From an uncultured beta proteobacterium (GTDB lineage Bacteria; Pseudomonadota; Gammaproteobacteria; Burkholderiales; Burkholderiaceae_C), in contig CAIMSP010000012.1 of the NCBI GenBank assembly GCA_903844215.1, forward strand, positions 22,471 to 86,470: a stretch of DNA of 64,000 nucleotides, written 5' to 3'. The notes under the pieces are model-generated. The model was not told the DNA's origin. It saw nothing but the letters and a program-made list of their open reading frames with translations, and made no database searches. Within the stretch, counting starts at the first letter, position 1. The number at the start of each line of letters is the position of its first letter. Position numbers and translations under genes: made by a program. Positions 16,811 to 26,390 of the stretch are shown in pieces.

Positions 16811-16922
16811 AAAGCTTCGCTTTCGCCAAAAGCTTCGCTTTCACCAAAAGCGAAGCTTTCTACAAGATGCCGCAAGGAGCGTAGCGACGCGGTGTTCGAG
16901 GCCAGGAGTTGAATCATGCTAA
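16752..16922 (+). pseudogene. Truncated alpha-E start fused to repeat-derived codons (56 codons)
   Basis: The reading frame starts with the same residues as the real alpha-E protein (MLSRTADHLFWMSRYTERAE), then enters the insert and encodes a basic tail. It stops at TAA 16920-16922, overlapping the ATG of the intact gene (16916) by 7 bases, exactly as the ATP-grasp stop overlaps this ATG. Ribosomes leaving the ATP-grasp gene would translate this mini-frame first and could be coupled on to the real gene. It is not expected to fold as an alpha-E protein. Confidence 0.6.
16811..16912. repeat. 102-bp insert with tandem and inverted AAAGCTTCGCTTT repeats
   Basis: Two 18-base units, AAAAGCTTCGCTTTCRCC (16810-16827 and 16828-16845), stand in tandem, followed by an inverted copy AAAGCGAAGCTTT at 16847-16859 able to form a 13-bp stem with the second unit across a 5-base loop. 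The remaining bases to 16912 have no coding pattern. The block is flanked by the 62-bp direct repeats. It looks like a small palindromic repeat element or a duplication by-product; no transposase is present and I see no second copy in this window. Confidence 0.75.
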
Positions 16923-16974
16923 GCCGCACTGCCGATCATTTGTTCTGGATGTCGAGGTACACGGAGCGGGCCGA
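16913..16974 (+). repeat. 62-bp direct repeat, copy 2 (true start of alpha-E gene)
   Basis: Identical to 16749-16810. This copy continues in frame into the full alpha-E gene at ATG 16916, so it is the functional copy. Confidence 0.9.
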
Positions 16975-17872
16975 GAACACTGCTCGCATGCTGGACGTGA
17001 ACTACCAGACCTCGCTGCTGCCGCAGTCGGCAGAAATGGCGCAGGCGGGCTGGCGCGGACTGCTCGGCATCAGCGAGCTGCTGCCGCTTTACACGGCTCA
17101 GCACCAAGAGATTCATGGCGCGCAAGTCATGGAATTCATGGTCAAGGACGAAAGCAACCCCTCGTCCATCGTTTCCTGTTTGCGCGCGGCGCGGGAGAAT
17201 GCGCGCGCCGTGCGCGGCACGCTGACCACCGAGGTCTGGGAGACGCAAAACCAGACTTGGCTGGAAATCAATCGGATGCTGCGCGTCGGCGAGTTCGAAC
17301 GCGATCCGTCGCAGTTTCTGGAGTGGGTCAAGTTCCGTTCGCACTTGTCGCGCGGCGTGACCTTGGGAACCATGTTGATGGACGAGGCACTGTATTTCAT
17401 GCGCCTGGGCATCTTTCTGGAGCGCGCCGACAACACGGCGCGGCTGGTGGATGTGAAGTTCCATGCGCGTGAGGGCGATTTCTTTGGCGCGGGCAGCGAC
17501 AAGAACCAGGAGTACGACTTCTACCACTGGAGCGCGATCCTGCGCAGCGTGAGCGGTTTCGAGATCTACCGCAGGGTCTATCGCGACGTCATCAAGCCCG
17601 AGCGCGTGGCCGAGCTGCTGATACTGCGGCCCGACATGCCCAGGTCGCTGCACGCCAGCTTGAACGAAGTCGTCAACAACTTGGTCCTGGTGTCGGTCGA
17701 TGGGGACAGCGAAACCCAGCGCCGCGCCGGCAAACTGCGCTCCGAACTGCAATATGGGCGCATCGACGAAGTCCTGGCCACCGGCTTGCACGCTTATCTG
17801 ACCCAGTTCCTGGACCGGGTAAATGAACTCGGGCTGCGCATCAGCCGCGACTACCTGGTTCCGGCCGCCTGA
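16916..17872 (+). CDS. Alpha-E domain protein (DUF403)
   Basis: The 318-residue, mostly helical protein begins MLSRTADHLFWMSRYTERAENTARML, the family signature, and contains FLEWVKFRSHLSRGVTLGT and FLERADNTARLVDVKF. Alpha-E proteins are encoded next to circularly permuted ATP-grasp enzymes and transglutaminase-like proteins in a predicted peptide-ligation or modification system whose product is unknown. The gene follows the ATP-grasp gene but is separated from it by the duplicated start and insert described separately. No transglutaminase gene follows; rpsO is next. The protein itself appears complete. Confidence 0.88.
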   Translation: MLSRTADHLFWMSRYTERAENTARMLDVNYQTSLLPQSAEMAQAGWRGLLGISELLPLYTAQHQEIHGAQVMEFMVKDESNPSSIVSCLRAARENARAVRGTLTTEVWETQNQTWLEINRMLRVGEFERDPSQFLEWVKFRSHLSRGVTLGTMLMDEALYFMRLGIFLERADNTARLVDVKFHAREGDFFGAGSDKNQEYDFYHWSAILRSVSGFEIYRRVYRDVIKPERVAELLILRPDMPRSLHASLNEVVNNLVLVSVDGDSETQRRAGKLRSELQYGRIDEVLATGLHAYLTQFLDRVNELGLRISRDYLVPAA

Positions 17873-17903
17873 GCCGCGCGCCCAGCCCGGCGCTGGCCCA
17901 GGC

Positions 17904-18034
17904 TATAATCCGAAGGCTTTGCATGGTGCAAGGCGCACGTCAGCAGCCGTTCCAGCCACTGACGCAAGTAACCCCGTGGGGTGCCGGTGCGTGTGCAACA
18001 CGCCTGAGCGGCCCGACAATTTCTAGGAAAATTC
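17904..18034 (+). promoter_or_regulatory. rpsO promoter -10 and structured leader
   Basis: A TATAAT at 17904-17909 is a good -10; no convincing -35 lies at the right distance. The following leader of about 120 bases contains a small hairpin ACCC/GGGT (17971-17982) and a 6-bp stem GCGTGT/ACACGC (17989-18003) before the rpsO start. S15 represses its own translation by binding leader structures in several bacteria, so this leader may serve that purpose; that is inference. Confidence 0.45.
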
Positions 18035-18301
18035 ATGATCGCATCCAGCATCAAAGCCGAAGTCGTTAAAGCCAATGCCCGCAAGGTCGGTGACACCGGC
18101 AGCCCCGAAGTGCAAGTGGCCCTGTTGACGGCCCGCATCAACGAACTCACACCCCACTTCAAGACCCATGCCAAGGACCACCACGGTCGCCGCGGCCTGC
18201 TGCGCATGGTCAATACCCGCAAGAGCTTGCTCGCCTACCTGAATCGCAAGGACCATGACCGCTATGTGGCCCTGATCGCGAAACTGGGCCTGCGCAAGTA
18301 A
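18035..18301 (+). CDS. rpsO: Ribosomal protein S15
   Basis: The 88-residue protein is full length for S15 and carries the family core [25 protein letters not shown] and [18 protein letters not shown]. It binds 16S rRNA early in assembly of the small subunit platform. A terminator follows directly, then pnp, the conserved rpsO-pnp order of many proteobacteria. The ATG at 18035 follows a weak AGGAAAA site. Confidence 0.97.
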   Translation: MIASSIKAEVVKANARKVGDTGSPEVQVALLTARINELTPHFKTHAKDHHGRRGLLRMVNTRKSLLAYLNRKDHDRYVALIAKLGLRK

Positions 18302-18316
18302 GCTTGATCGAATCGG

Positions 18317-18355
18317 ATGCGCCTGAGTCGGGAAACTGATTCAAGGCGCATTTTT
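18317..18355 (+). terminator. Rho-independent terminator after rpsO
   Basis: TGCGCCTGA pairs with TCAAGGCGCA (one bulged base) around a short loop and is followed by TTTTTA. It would separate rpsO from pnp, with some read-through likely as in other species. Confidence 0.8.
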
Positions 18356-18387
18356 ACTTCAGAGACGGGAAAACGAAAACGCGCTGT

Positions 18388-18429
18388 GTCATTCCAGAAG
18401 AAATTGGCCTGATTTTTTCTGGAATGGCA
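18388..18429 (+). promoter_or_regulatory. Long stem-loop in the pnp leader (possible RNase III target)
   Basis: CATTCCAGAA (18390-18399) and TTCTGGAATG (18417-18426) are perfect inverted repeats around a 17-base loop; with flanking bases the stem extends to about 12-13 pairs including a G-U. It lies about 70 bases before the pnp start. In E. coli an RNase III-cut leader hairpin mediates PNPase autocontrol; this may be an equivalent. Confidence 0.5.
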
Positions 18430-18497
18430 TCGTCTTCGAACCCTGATCTGACCCCTGCTGATAGGGATTTATCAGTTGTGCAAACAAGGAGTTCAAC

Positions 18498-20603
18498 ATG
18501 AGCATTTTCAATAAAGTCAGCAAGACCTTTCAATGGGGTTCGAATACCGTCACGCTGGAAACCGGTGAAGTCGCGCGCCAGGCCAACGGCGCCGTGATGC
18601 TGGACATGGACGGCACCGTGGTGCTGGCCACCGTCGTTGCCAAGACCGAAGGCAAGGCCGGTCAGGACTTCTTCCCCTTGACCGTGGACTATCTGGAAAA
18701 GACCTATGCCGCAGGCAAGATCCCCGGCAGCTTCTTCAAGCGCGAAGGCCGCCCCAGCGAATTCGAGACCCTCACCAGCCGACTCATCGACCGTCCGATT
18801 CGCCCGCTGTTTCCTGAAGGCTTCTTCAACGAAGTGCACGTGGTCGTGCACACGCTGTCGCTCAACCCCGAAGTCGACGCCGACATCGCCGCGCTGATTG
18901 CCGTCAGCGCCGCCCTGTCGATCAGCGGTGTTCCGTTCAGTGGCCCCATCGGCGCCGCCCGCGTGGGCTACGTCAACGGCGAATACGTGCTCAATCCGGG
19001 TCAGACCCTGCGCAAGAGCTCGACGCTGGACCTGGTCGTCGCCGGCACCGAAGCCGCCGTGCTGATGGTCGAGTCTGAAGCCCAGCAACTGAGCGAAGAA
19101 ATCATGCTCGGCGCCGTGGTGTTCGGTCACGAGCAAGGCAACATCGCCATCAACGCCATCCACGAATTGGTGCGTGACGCGGGCAAGCCGGCTTGGGATT
19201 GGAGCGCTCCGGCCAAGGACGAGCCACTGATCGCCAAGGTCGGCGCGCTGGCCAACGACAAGCTCGTCGCGGCCTACCAGATTCGCAACAAGCAGGCACG
19301 CACGCGCGCCTGCCGCGAGGCCTACGCCGTCGTCATGGCCGACCTGAAGCTGGACGGCACGCCGTTTGACAGCGTCAAGGTCGAAGGCATGCTGTTCGAC
19401 ATCGAAGCGCGCATCGTTCGCAGCCAGATCCTGGCCGGCGAGCCGCGCATCGACGGCCGCGACACGCGCACCGTGCGCCCGATCGAAATCCGCAACAGCG
19501 TGCTGCCCCGCACCCACGGTTCGGCGCTGTTCACGCGTGGCGAAACCCAGGCTCTGGTCGTCACCACGCTGGGCACCGAACGCGATGCACAGCGCATTGA
19601 CGCGCTCGCCGGTGAGTACGAAGACCGCTTCATGCTGCACTACAACATGCCTCCCTTCGCTACCGGCGAAACCGGTCGCGTGGGCACGCCCAAGCGCCGC
19701 GAAATCGGTCACGGCCGCCTGGCCAAGCGTGCCTTGATGGCCTGCTTGCCGAGCAAGGAAGACTTCCCCTACACCATGCGCGTGGTTTCGGAAATCACCG
19801 AGTCCAATGGTTCTTCGTCCATGGCTTCGGTCTGCGGCGGTTGCCTGTCGCTGATGGACGCTGGCGTTCCCATGAAGGCGCATGTGGCCGGTATCGCCAT
19901 GGGCTTGATCAAGGACGCGAATCGCTTCGCCGTGCTGACCGACATCCTGGGTGATGAAGATCATCTGGGCGACATGGACTTCAAGGTGGCCGGTACCACC
20001 AACGGCATCACCGCGCTGCAGATGGACATCAAGATCCAGGGCATCACCAAGGAAATCATGCAGGTCGCACTGGCTCAGGCCAAGGAAGCGCGCATGCACA
20101 TCCTGGGCAAGATGCAAGAAGCCATGGGCGAAGCCAAGACCGAGGTCTCCAGCTTCGCGCCCAAGCTCTACACCATGAAGATCAACCCCGAGAAGATCCG
20201 CGACGTGATCGGCAAGGGCGGCGCGGTGATTCGTGCCCTGACCGAAGAAACCGGCTGCCAGATCAACATCGAGGAAGACGGCACGATCACGATCGCCGCG
20301 ACCGACGCCGACAAGGCCGAAGAAGCCAAGCGCCGCATCGCCCAGATCACGGCGGAAGTCGAGATCGGCAAGATCTACGAAGGCGCGATCACCAAGATCC
20401 TGGACTTCGGCGCGCTGGTCAATCTGCTGCCGGGCAAGGACGGTCTGCTGCACATCAGCCAGATCGCGCACGAGCGCGTGGAAAAAGTCTCCGACTATCT
20501 GAGCGAAGGCCAGATCGTCAAGGTCAAGGTCATGGAAACCGACGAAAAGGGTCGCGTCAAGCTGTCCATGAAGGCCTTGCTGGATCGGCCCGCACAGGGT
20601 TGA
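18498..20603 (+). CDS. pnp: Polyribonucleotide nucleotidyltransferase (PNPase)
   Basis: The 701-residue enzyme degrades RNA 3' to 5' by phosphorolysis and can add tails in reverse. It shows the first RNase PH core with RPLFPEGF, the second core with [13 protein letters not shown] and [20 protein letters not shown], then a KH domain ([15 protein letters not shown]) and a C-terminal S1 domain ([33 protein letters not shown]). An AAGGAG site precedes the ATG by 8 bases. It may cooperate with RNase E, encoded at 38-41 kb. The leader hairpin suggests post-transcriptional autocontrol. Confidence 0.97.
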   Translation: MSIFNKVSKTFQWGSNTVTLETGEVARQANGAVMLDMDGTVVLATVVAKTEGKAGQDFFPLTVDYLEKTYAAGKIPGSFFKREGRPSEFETLTSRLIDRPIRPLFPEGFFNEVHVVVHTLSLNPEVDADIAALIAVSAALSISGVPFSGPIGAARVGYVNGEYVLNPGQTLRKSSTLDLVVAGTEAAVLMVESEAQQLSEEIMLGAVVFGHEQGNIAINAIHELVRDAGKPAWDWSAPAKDEPLIAKVGALANDKLVAAYQIRNKQARTRACREAYAVVMADLKLDGTPFDSVKVEGMLFDIEARIVRSQILAGEPRIDGRDTRTVRPIEIRNSVLPRTHGSALFTRGETQALVVTTLGTERDAQRIDALAGEYEDRFMLHYNMPPFATGETGRVGTPKRREIGHGRLAKRALMACLPSKEDFPYTMRVVSEITESNGSSSMASVCGGCLSLMDAGVPMKAHVAGIAMGLIKDANRFAVLTDILGDEDHLGDMDFKVAGTTNGITALQMDIKIQGITKEIMQVALAQAKEARMHILGKMQEAMGEAKTEVSSFAPKLYTMKINPEKIRDVIGKGGAVIRALTEETGCQINIEEDGTITIAATDADKAEEAKRRIAQITAEVEIGKIYEGAITKILDFGALVNLLPGKDGLLHISQIAHERVEKVSDYLSEGQIVKVKVMETDEKGRVKLSMKALLDRPAQG

Positions 20604-20681
20604 AACGGCGCCGGATTTGACGGCGCGGCGGGCTTGGCGACAAGCCCCGGGCGCAGCCAGTCCAGCCGCTCACCAGACGTG

Positions 20682-21701
20682 ATGCAAGTCTTCGAAATCA
20701 GCTCCTTCGGAACCCCCGACGTTTTGCGTCTGGGGCAGCGACCTGCGCCTGTCGCAGGCGCGGGCGAATTGCTGATTCGGGTGGCCGCCAGCGGCGTGAA
20801 TCGCCCCGATGTGCTGCAGCGCGCGGGCCACTATCCCGCGCCTCCAGGCGCCTCCGATATCCCAGGGCTGGAAGTCGCGGGCGAGATCGTCGGCGGCGAC
20901 GAGCAGACCCTGGCTGCGGCCGGATTCAAGCTGGGCGACAGCGTTTGTGCCCTGGTGGCCGGAGGCGGTTACGCCGAGTTGTGCGTCGCGCCGCTGGGTC
21001 AATGCCTTCCCGTGCCCAAGGGCTTGAGCCTGACGCAGGCGGCGGCCCTGCCCGAGACCTTCTTCACGGTCTGGAGCAATGTGTTTGATCGCGGCCAGTT
21101 GCAGGCGGGCGAAACCCTGCTGGTGCAAGGCGGATCGAGCGGCATCGGGGTCACGGCGATTCAGATGGCCAAGGCGCTGGGCGCGAAAGTGATCGTGACG
21201 GCGGGCAGCGACGCCAAGTGCGCCGCCTGCCTGGCGCTGGGCGCGGACCACGCCATCAATTACCGCAGCCAGGACTTCGTGCAGGAAATCAACAGCCTCA
21301 CCGACGGCAAGGGCGTGAACGTGATTTTGGACATGGTGGCGGGCGACTACGTGGCGCGCGAGCTGGAGTGTCTGGCCGAGGACGGGCGCCTGGTCATCAT
21401 CGCGGTCCAGGGCGGCGTGAAGAGCCAGATCAATGCCGGACTGGTGCTGCGTCGGCGCCTGACCGTGACGGGCTCGACGCTGCGTGCCCGGCCCGTGGCC
21501 TTCAAGGCGCAAATTGCGCGCGCGCTCCAAGCACGGGTCTGGCCCTTGCTTGAGAGCGGACAAATCCGCCCGGTGATCCACAGCACGTTTGCCGTGGCGC
21601 AGCCGGATGCCGGCGCCGCCAGCGCGGCCGCCCAGGCGCATGCGCTGATGGAGTCGAATGAGCATGTGGGAAAAATCGTTTTGACTTGGGGATCACCATG
21701 A
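20682..21701 (+). CDS. NAD(P)H quinone oxidoreductase, zeta-crystallin/PIG3 family
   Basis: The 339-residue protein is a zinc-free medium-chain dehydrogenase/reductase. It has the N-terminal GroES-like fold ([32 protein letters not shown]) and a Rossmann domain with [21 protein letters not shown] for NADPH. PIG3-type enzymes reduce quinones. The ATG at 20682 was preferred over longer alternatives because the family begins at this point. Its stop overlaps the tpiA start in an ATGA junction, so the two are probably translationally coupled; this pairing upstream of secG and nuo recurs in Burkholderiales. Confidence 0.88.
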   Translation: MQVFEISSFGTPDVLRLGQRPAPVAGAGELLIRVAASGVNRPDVLQRAGHYPAPPGASDIPGLEVAGEIVGGDEQTLAAAGFKLGDSVCALVAGGGYAELCVAPLGQCLPVPKGLSLTQAAALPETFFTVWSNVFDRGQLQAGETLLVQGGSSGIGVTAIQMAKALGAKVIVTAGSDAKCAACLALGADHAINYRSQDFVQEINSLTDGKGVNVILDMVAGDYVARELECLAEDGRLVIIAVQGGVKSQINAGLVLRRRLTVTGSTLRARPVAFKAQIARALQARVWPLLESGQIRPVIHSTFAVAQPDAGAASAAAQAHALMESNEHVGKIVLTWGSP

Positions 21702-22447
21702 AGAAAAAACTGATTGCCGGCAACTGGAAGATGAATGCCAGCCTGGCTGCAAACGAGAGCCTGGTGCGCGCGCTGCAGGCCGGCCTGGCCGCCAACCCCG
21801 CCCGCTGCGATGTGGCGGTGTGCGTTTCGGCGCCCTACCTGGCGCAGTTGCAGGGCCTGCTCGCACCCGGTGGCATGGCGCTGGGCGCGCAAGACGTTTC
21901 CGCATTCGAGGCCGGCGCCTATACCGGCGAAGTGTCCGCGTCCATGCTCAAGGAGTTTGGCGTGCGCTACTGCCTGGTGGGCCACTCCGAGCGCCGGCTG
22001 TACCACGGTGAGTCCGACGCCCTGGTGGCGAGCAAAGCGCAACGCGCGCTGGCCGCGGGCATCACGCCGATTGTGTGCATCGGCGAGACGCTGGCCGAGC
22101 GTGAGGCCGGCCGGACGGAGGAAGTGGTGAAGCGCCAGCTCGCCGCCGTGATTGCCGCCAACGGCCACTGCGTGAGCGAGATTGTGGTGGCGTACGAGCC
22201 GGTCTGGGCCATCGGCACCGGCAAGACCGCGTCGCCCGAGCAGGCACAGCAGGTGCACGCCGTGCTGCGCGCGCAATTGCAGGCCGCCAGCGCGCACGCT
22301 GAGCGCATCCAGATTTTGTACGGTGGCAGCATGAATGCGGCCAACGCCGAGCAACTGCTGGCGCAAGCCGACATCGATGGTGGCCTGATCGGTGGTGCCG
22401 CCCTCAAGTCGGCCGATTTTTTGACCATCATTGCAGCAGCTCAATAG
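21698..22447 (+). CDS. tpiA: Triosephosphate isomerase
   Basis: The 249-residue cytoplasmic glycolytic enzyme interconverts dihydroxyacetone phosphate and glyceraldehyde 3-phosphate. All hallmarks are present: GNWKMN with the substrate-binding lysine, the catalytic histidine in GHSERR, the catalytic glutamate in [11 protein letters not shown] with its mobile loop, and YGGSMNAAN and [10 protein letters not shown] for phosphate binding. It overlaps the preceding quinone oxidoreductase gene by four bases and is followed by secG. Confidence 0.97.
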   Translation: MKKKLIAGNWKMNASLAANESLVRALQAGLAANPARCDVAVCVSAPYLAQLQGLLAPGGMALGAQDVSAFEAGAYTGEVSASMLKEFGVRYCLVGHSERRLYHGESDALVASKAQRALAAGITPIVCIGETLAEREAGRTEEVVKRQLAAVIAANGHCVSEIVVAYEPVWAIGTGKTASPEQAQQVHAVLRAQLQAASAHAERIQILYGGSMNAANAEQLLAQADIDGGLIGGAALKSADFLTIIAAAQ

Positions 22448-22545
22448 CCGCACGATGATCCTCGCTCACGTTCATGCTGCGGCCGCGAAGCGCGCCGAGT
22501 CATGAAAGTTCGTTCTCTCAAGTTATCCCATCAGGAGTTTTTTCA

Positions 22546-22920
22546 ATGAATGTTTTTCTCACCATCGTATTGGCTCTGCAAATGCTTGCGGCCCTGGGGA
22601 TGATCGGTCTGATTTTGGTGCAGCACGGCAAGGGCGCTGACATGGGCGCGGCCTTTGGCAGCGGCGGCTCGGGCAGCCTGTTTGGTGCCAGCGGCAGCGC
22701 GAACTTCTTGTCGCGCACCACCGCCGTTTTGGCCGCCGTGTTCTTTGTCTGCACTTTGGCACTGGCCTATTTTGGCAACCTGCGTCCAAGCAGCAGCACC
22801 GGCAGTGTGCTGGAGTCGGCGGCGGTTTCGGCGCCGGCTGCAGCGGCTTCGGGAGCCACGTCGGCTGTGCCAGTCCCCGCAGCTCCCGCCTCCGGCGCGG
22901 CGCAAATCCCAACTCGTTGA
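22546..22920 (+). CDS. secG: Protein translocase subunit SecG
   Basis: The 124-residue protein has two membrane helices (about residues 3-24 and 54-76) joined by the conserved loop VQHGKGADMGAAFGSGGSGSLFGASGSANFLSR region that defines SecG. It is the accessory third subunit of SecYEG and helps SecA-driven export. The C-terminal tail is long and rich in Ala, Pro and Ser, common in Burkholderiales. A CAGGAG site precedes the ATG at 22546. It is followed by a tRNA and the nuo operon. Confidence 0.93.
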   Translation: MNVFLTIVLALQMLAALGMIGLILVQHGKGADMGAAFGSGGSGSLFGASGSANFLSRTTAVLAAVFFVCTLALAYFGNLRPSSSTGSVLESAAVSAPAAAASGATSAVPVPAAPASGAAQIPTR

Positions 22921-23039
22921 TGTGTGTCAACTTTCACCTTGGCTTGGGGTCAAGTTCGGGGTGATTCAAGGGTAAACTCAACACTTGTCTGAAGAGCAAC
23001 GCCTGCAAAGGCTCCTCACGCCATTTAGACAAAAAAGCC

Positions 23040-23124
23040 GCCGTCGTGGTGAAATTGGTAGACACGCTATCTTGAGGGGGTAGTGGCGAAAGCTGTGCGA
23101 GTTCGAGTCTCGCCGACGGCACCA
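23040..23124 (+). tRNA. tRNA-Leu (anticodon GAG)
   Basis: The 85-nt gene has acceptor GCCGTCG/CGACGGC, a D arm with GGTGAAATTGGTAGAC, an anticodon stem CTATC/GGTAG with loop TTGAGGG (anticodon GAG, reads CUU/CUC), a long variable arm, a T arm with AGTTCGAGTCT, and an encoded CCA. It sits between secG and nuoA. Confidence 0.95.
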
Positions 23125-23185
23125 AGGCATTTCAGTTTGCTGGCAGGGTTGCATTGCAAACGCAAGTGGTGAAGAGATCCCTTTG

Positions 23186-23545
23186 ATGAACATCGACCAG
23201 TATCTCCCCGTCCTGCTATTTATTTTTGTCGGCCTGGGTGTGGGCGTCGCACCCCAAGCACTCGGTTATATATTGGGCCCCAATCGCCCCGACGCCGCCA
23301 AAAACTCCCCCTACGAATGTGGCTTCGAAGCTTTCGAAGACGCGCGCATGAAGTTCGATGTGCGCTACTACCTCGTTGCCATTCTGTTCATTCTTTTCGA
23401 TCTGGAAATCGCGTTCCTCGTGCCGTGGGCGGCAGCGCTCAAGGATCTGGGCATCGCCGGCTTCTGGGAGGTGATGGTGTTCCTCGCCATTCTCGTGCTG
23501 GGATTTGTTTATATGTGGAAAAAAGGCGCCCTGGACTGGGAGTAA
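23186..23545 (+). CDS. nuoA: NADH-quinone oxidoreductase subunit A
   Basis: The 119-residue membrane subunit has three predicted helices and the conserved loop [15 protein letters not shown] (residues about 40-54), which closes over the quinone site. It is the first gene of a complete 14-gene complex I operon, 4 bases before nuoB. The ATG at 23186 was chosen over an adjacent upstream TTG. Confidence 0.96.
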   Translation: MNIDQYLPVLLFIFVGLGVGVAPQALGYILGPNRPDAAKNSPYECGFEAFEDARMKFDVRYYLVAILFILFDLEIAFLVPWAAALKDLGIAGFWEVMVFLAILVLGFVYMWKKGALDWE

Positions 23546-23549
23546 CACA

Positions 23550-24029
23550 ATGATCGAAGGCGTACTCAAAGAAGGTTTCATCACCACCAATTACGACACG
23601 GTGATGAACTGGGCCAAAACTGGCTCACTGTGGCCGATGTCCTTTGGACTGGCCTGTTGTGCAGTGGAAATGATGCACGCGGCGAATGCCCGTTACGACA
23701 TCAGTCGCTTTGGCGCGGAGGTGTTTCGCGCCAGTCCGCGCCAGTCCGATCTGATCATCGTGGCCGGCACGCTGTGCAACAAGATGGCGCCCGCGTTTCG
23801 CAAGGTCTACGACCAGATGAGCGAGCCGCGCTGGGTGATCTCCATGGGTTCGTGCGCCAACGGTGGCGGCTACTACCACTACAGTTACTCGGTGGTGCGC
23901 GGTTGCGACCGCATCGTCCCGGTGGATGTCTATGTGCCCGGTTGTCCGCCCACGGCAGAGGCCTTGCTGTACGGAATCATCCAGTTGCAGCACAAGATCC
24001 GCCGCACCCAAACCATCGCGCGTGCCTGA
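23550..24029 (+). CDS. nuoB: NADH-quinone oxidoreductase subunit B (N2 cluster)
   Basis: The 159-residue peripheral-arm subunit holds the terminal 4Fe-4S cluster N2 that reduces quinone. The four ligands are visible: the adjacent pair Cys36-Cys37 in [10 protein letters not shown], Cys102 in GSCANGGG and Cys132 in PGCPP. It follows nuoA by 4 bases and precedes nuoC by 9, within the operon. Confidence 0.97.
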   Translation: MIEGVLKEGFITTNYDTVMNWAKTGSLWPMSFGLACCAVEMMHAANARYDISRFGAEVFRASPRQSDLIIVAGTLCNKMAPAFRKVYDQMSEPRWVISMGSCANGGGYYHYSYSVVRGCDRIVPVDVYVPGCPPTAEALLYGIIQLQHKIRRTQTIARA

Positions 24030-24038
24030 GGAAAAGCA

Positions 24039-24647
24039 ATGACTTCTTATGCTGTAAATCCCCAGACCCTCAAGGCCCAGGTTGATGCCGCACTGGGCGA
24101 GCTGCTGGTCAGCAGCGTGGTTCGCCTGGACGAACTCACGATCGTGGTCGAGGCCAAGAATTGCCTGCAAGCGGCGAAGATCTTGCGCGACGACCCGCGC
24201 TGCCGCTTCGAGCAGTTGATAGACCTGTGCGGCGTCGATTACTCCAGTTACAAGGATCAGCCGCAAGTCGGGCTGCGCTATTGCGTGGTCTCGCACCTGC
24301 TGTCCGTGAGTTTGAACCAGCGCGTGCGCCTCAAGGTGTATGCGACCGATGACGCGTTTCCGGTGCTGCCCTCGCTGGGCGACGTCTGGAGCTCGACCAA
24401 CTGGTTTGAGCGCGAAGCCTTTGACCTGTTCGGCATCGTGTTCGAAGGCCATTCGGACTTGCGCCGCATCCTGACCGATTACGGCTTCATCGGCCATCCG
24501 TTCCGCAAGGACTTCCCCACGTCGGGCCACGTGGAAATGCGCTACGACGCAGAGCAAAAGCGCGTCGTCTATCAGCCCATCACGATTGAGCCGCGTGAAA
24601 TCACGCCGCGCATCATCCGTGAAGCAAACTACGGTGGGTCGCACTGA
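24039..24647 (+). CDS. nuoC: NADH-quinone oxidoreductase subunit C (30 kDa)
   Basis: The 202-residue protein is a separate NuoC, not the NuoCD fusion of enterobacteria. It carries the family signature [39 protein letters not shown] region near residues 120-160. It supports the NuoB/NuoD quinone module. One base separates it from nuoD. Confidence 0.96.
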   Translation: MTSYAVNPQTLKAQVDAALGELLVSSVVRLDELTIVVEAKNCLQAAKILRDDPRCRFEQLIDLCGVDYSSYKDQPQVGLRYCVVSHLLSVSLNQRVRLKVYATDDAFPVLPSLGDVWSSTNWFEREAFDLFGIVFEGHSDLRRILTDYGFIGHPFRKDFPTSGHVEMRYDAEQKRVVYQPITIEPREITPRIIREANYGGSH

Positions 24648-24648
24648 C

Positions 24649-25902
24649 ATGGCAGACATCAAGAATTACACCCTGAACTTCGGGCCCCAGCATCCGGCGG
24701 CGCACGGCGTGTTGCGCCTGGTGCTGGAGTTGGACGGCGAAGTGATTCAGCGCGCCGATCCGCACATCGGGCTGTTGCATCGTGCCACCGAAAAGCTCGC
24801 GGAGAGCAAGACCTATATCCAGGCCCTGCCCTACATGGACCGTCTCGACTACATGTCGATGATGTGCAACGAGAACGCCTACTGCCTGGCGCTGGAGAAG
24901 ATGCTGGGACTGGAAGTGCCGATTCGCGCCCAGTACATCCGCGTCATGTTCTCCGAGATCACGCGCATGCTGAACCACCTGTTGTGGGTCGGCGCACACG
25001 GCATCGACTGCGGCGCCATGACGGTCATGCTGTACGCGTTTCGCGAGCGCGAAGACCTGCTCGACATGTACGAAGCCGTCAGCGGCGCGCGCATGCACGC
25101 GGCCTATTTCCGTCCGGGCGGCGTGCATCGCGACCTGCCCGAGAGCATGGCGCGGCACGTTCCCAACACGATTCGTAGCGCCAAGTCCACGGCCACGCTG
25201 AACCGCAATCGCGACGGCAGCCTGCTCGATTTCATTGATGACTTCACGCAGCGTTTCCCGACCTATCTGGGCGAGTACCACACGCTGCTGACCGACAACC
25301 GCATCTGGAAGCAGCGCACCGTGGGCATCGGCGTGGTCACACCCGAGCGCGCGCTCAATTTGGGCTTCACCGGCCCGATGTTGCGCGGCTCCGGCATCGC
25401 CTGGGATCTGCGCAAGACCCAGCCCTACGATGCCTACGCGCACATGGACTTTGACGTTCCTGTAGGCAAGACGGGCGACAGCTACGACCGCTATCTGGTG
25501 CGCATGGAAGAGATGAAACAGTCCAACCGCATCATCAAGCAGTGCGTCGACTGGCTGCGCGTGAATCCGGGCCCGGTCATCACCGACAACCACAAGGTCG
25601 CGCCGCCCGACCGTGCCTCGATGAAGTCCAACATGGAAGATCTGATTCACCACTTCAAGCTCTTCTCCGAAGGGTTTGCCGTGCCTGAAGGCGAGGCTTA
25701 CGCTGCGATCGAACACCCCAAGGGCGAGTTCGGCATTTACATGGTGAGCGACGGCGCGAACAAGCCCTACCGCATGAAGATTCGTCCGCCGGCGTTCGTG
25801 CATCTGTCGGCGCTGGACGAAATGGGCAAGGGCCACATGATCGCCGACGCCGTGGCCATCATCGGTACGATGGATATTGTGTTTGGAGAAGTGGACCGAT
25901 GA
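24649..25902 (+). CDS. nuoD: NADH-quinone oxidoreductase subunit D (49 kDa)
   Basis: The 417-residue subunit is related to the large subunit of NiFe hydrogenases and forms the quinone pocket with NuoB. It opens with the signature [22 protein letters not shown] and contains [10 protein letters not shown] and [15 protein letters not shown]. The ATG at 24649, just after the nuoC stop, gives the usual start. The last four bases overlap nuoE. Confidence 0.97.
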   Translation: MADIKNYTLNFGPQHPAAHGVLRLVLELDGEVIQRADPHIGLLHRATEKLAESKTYIQALPYMDRLDYMSMMCNENAYCLALEKMLGLEVPIRAQYIRVMFSEITRMLNHLLWVGAHGIDCGAMTVMLYAFREREDLLDMYEAVSGARMHAAYFRPGGVHRDLPESMARHVPNTIRSAKSTATLNRNRDGSLLDFIDDFTQRFPTYLGEYHTLLTDNRIWKQRTVGIGVVTPERALNLGFTGPMLRGSGIAWDLRKTQPYDAYAHMDFDVPVGKTGDSYDRYLVRMEEMKQSNRIIKQCVDWLRVNPGPVITDNHKVAPPDRASMKSNMEDLIHHFKLFSEGFAVPEGEAYAAIEHPKGEFGIYMVSDGANKPYRMKIRPPAFVHLSALDEMGKGHMIADAVAIIGTMDIVFGEVDR

Positions 25903-26390
25903 TTTCCCAAGAATCCAAAGCGCGCTTCGCTCAGGAAGTCGCCAAATACCCCGCCGATCAGAAGCAGTCTGCCGTCATGGCCTGCCTGGCGATCGCGCAA
26001 CAGCAACTGGGCCATGTCAGCGCCGAATCCGAGCGTGAGATTGCCGAGTACCTGGGCATGGCGCCCATGGCGGTGCACGAAGTCACCAGCTTCTACAACA
26101 TGTACAACCAGCAACCGGTGGGCAAGTACAAGCTCAACGTCTGCACCAACCTGTCGTGTCAGGTGCGTGGCGGCGATCACGCGCTGGCGCACCTGGAGCG
26201 CAAGCTTGGCGTGAGCATGGGGCAGACCACGGCCGACGGCATGTTCACACTGCAGCAGTGCGAGTGCCTGGGTGCTTGTGCCGATGCGCCGGTGTTGCTG
26301 GTGAATGACCGCAACATGTGCAGTTTCATGAGTGACGACAAGCTCGATCAGTTGGTGGACGGCCTGCGCGCCGCGGAGGGCAAGGCATGA
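25899..26390 (+). CDS. nuoE: NADH-quinone oxidoreductase subunit E (24 kDa)
   Basis: The 163-residue thioredoxin-like subunit binds the 2Fe-2S cluster N1a. Ligands are visible in [12 protein letters not shown] and [11 protein letters not shown]. It docks with NuoF in the NADH dehydrogenase module. It overlaps both nuoD and nuoF by four bases (ATGA-type junctions), indicating coupled translation. Confidence 0.96.
   Translation: MISQESKARFAQEVAKYPADQKQSAVMACLAIAQQQLGHVSAESEREIAEYLGMAPMAVHEVTSFYNMYNQQPVGKYKLNVCTNLSCQVRGGDHALAHLERKLGVSMGQTTADGMFTLQQCECLGACADAPVLLVNDRNMCSFMSDDKLDQLVDGLRAAEGKA

Noticed and set aside
16365..16922. Long plus-strand frame running through the end of the ATP-grasp gene into the insert
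   Set aside because: Only the part from ATG 16752 resembles a protein (the alpha-E start); upstream it is an off-frame reading of the ATP-grasp gene.
18354..20471. 705-codon open frame opposite pnp
   Set aside because: Antisense shadow of a strongly conserved gene; composition dominated by Asp, His, Gly and Leu with no motifs.
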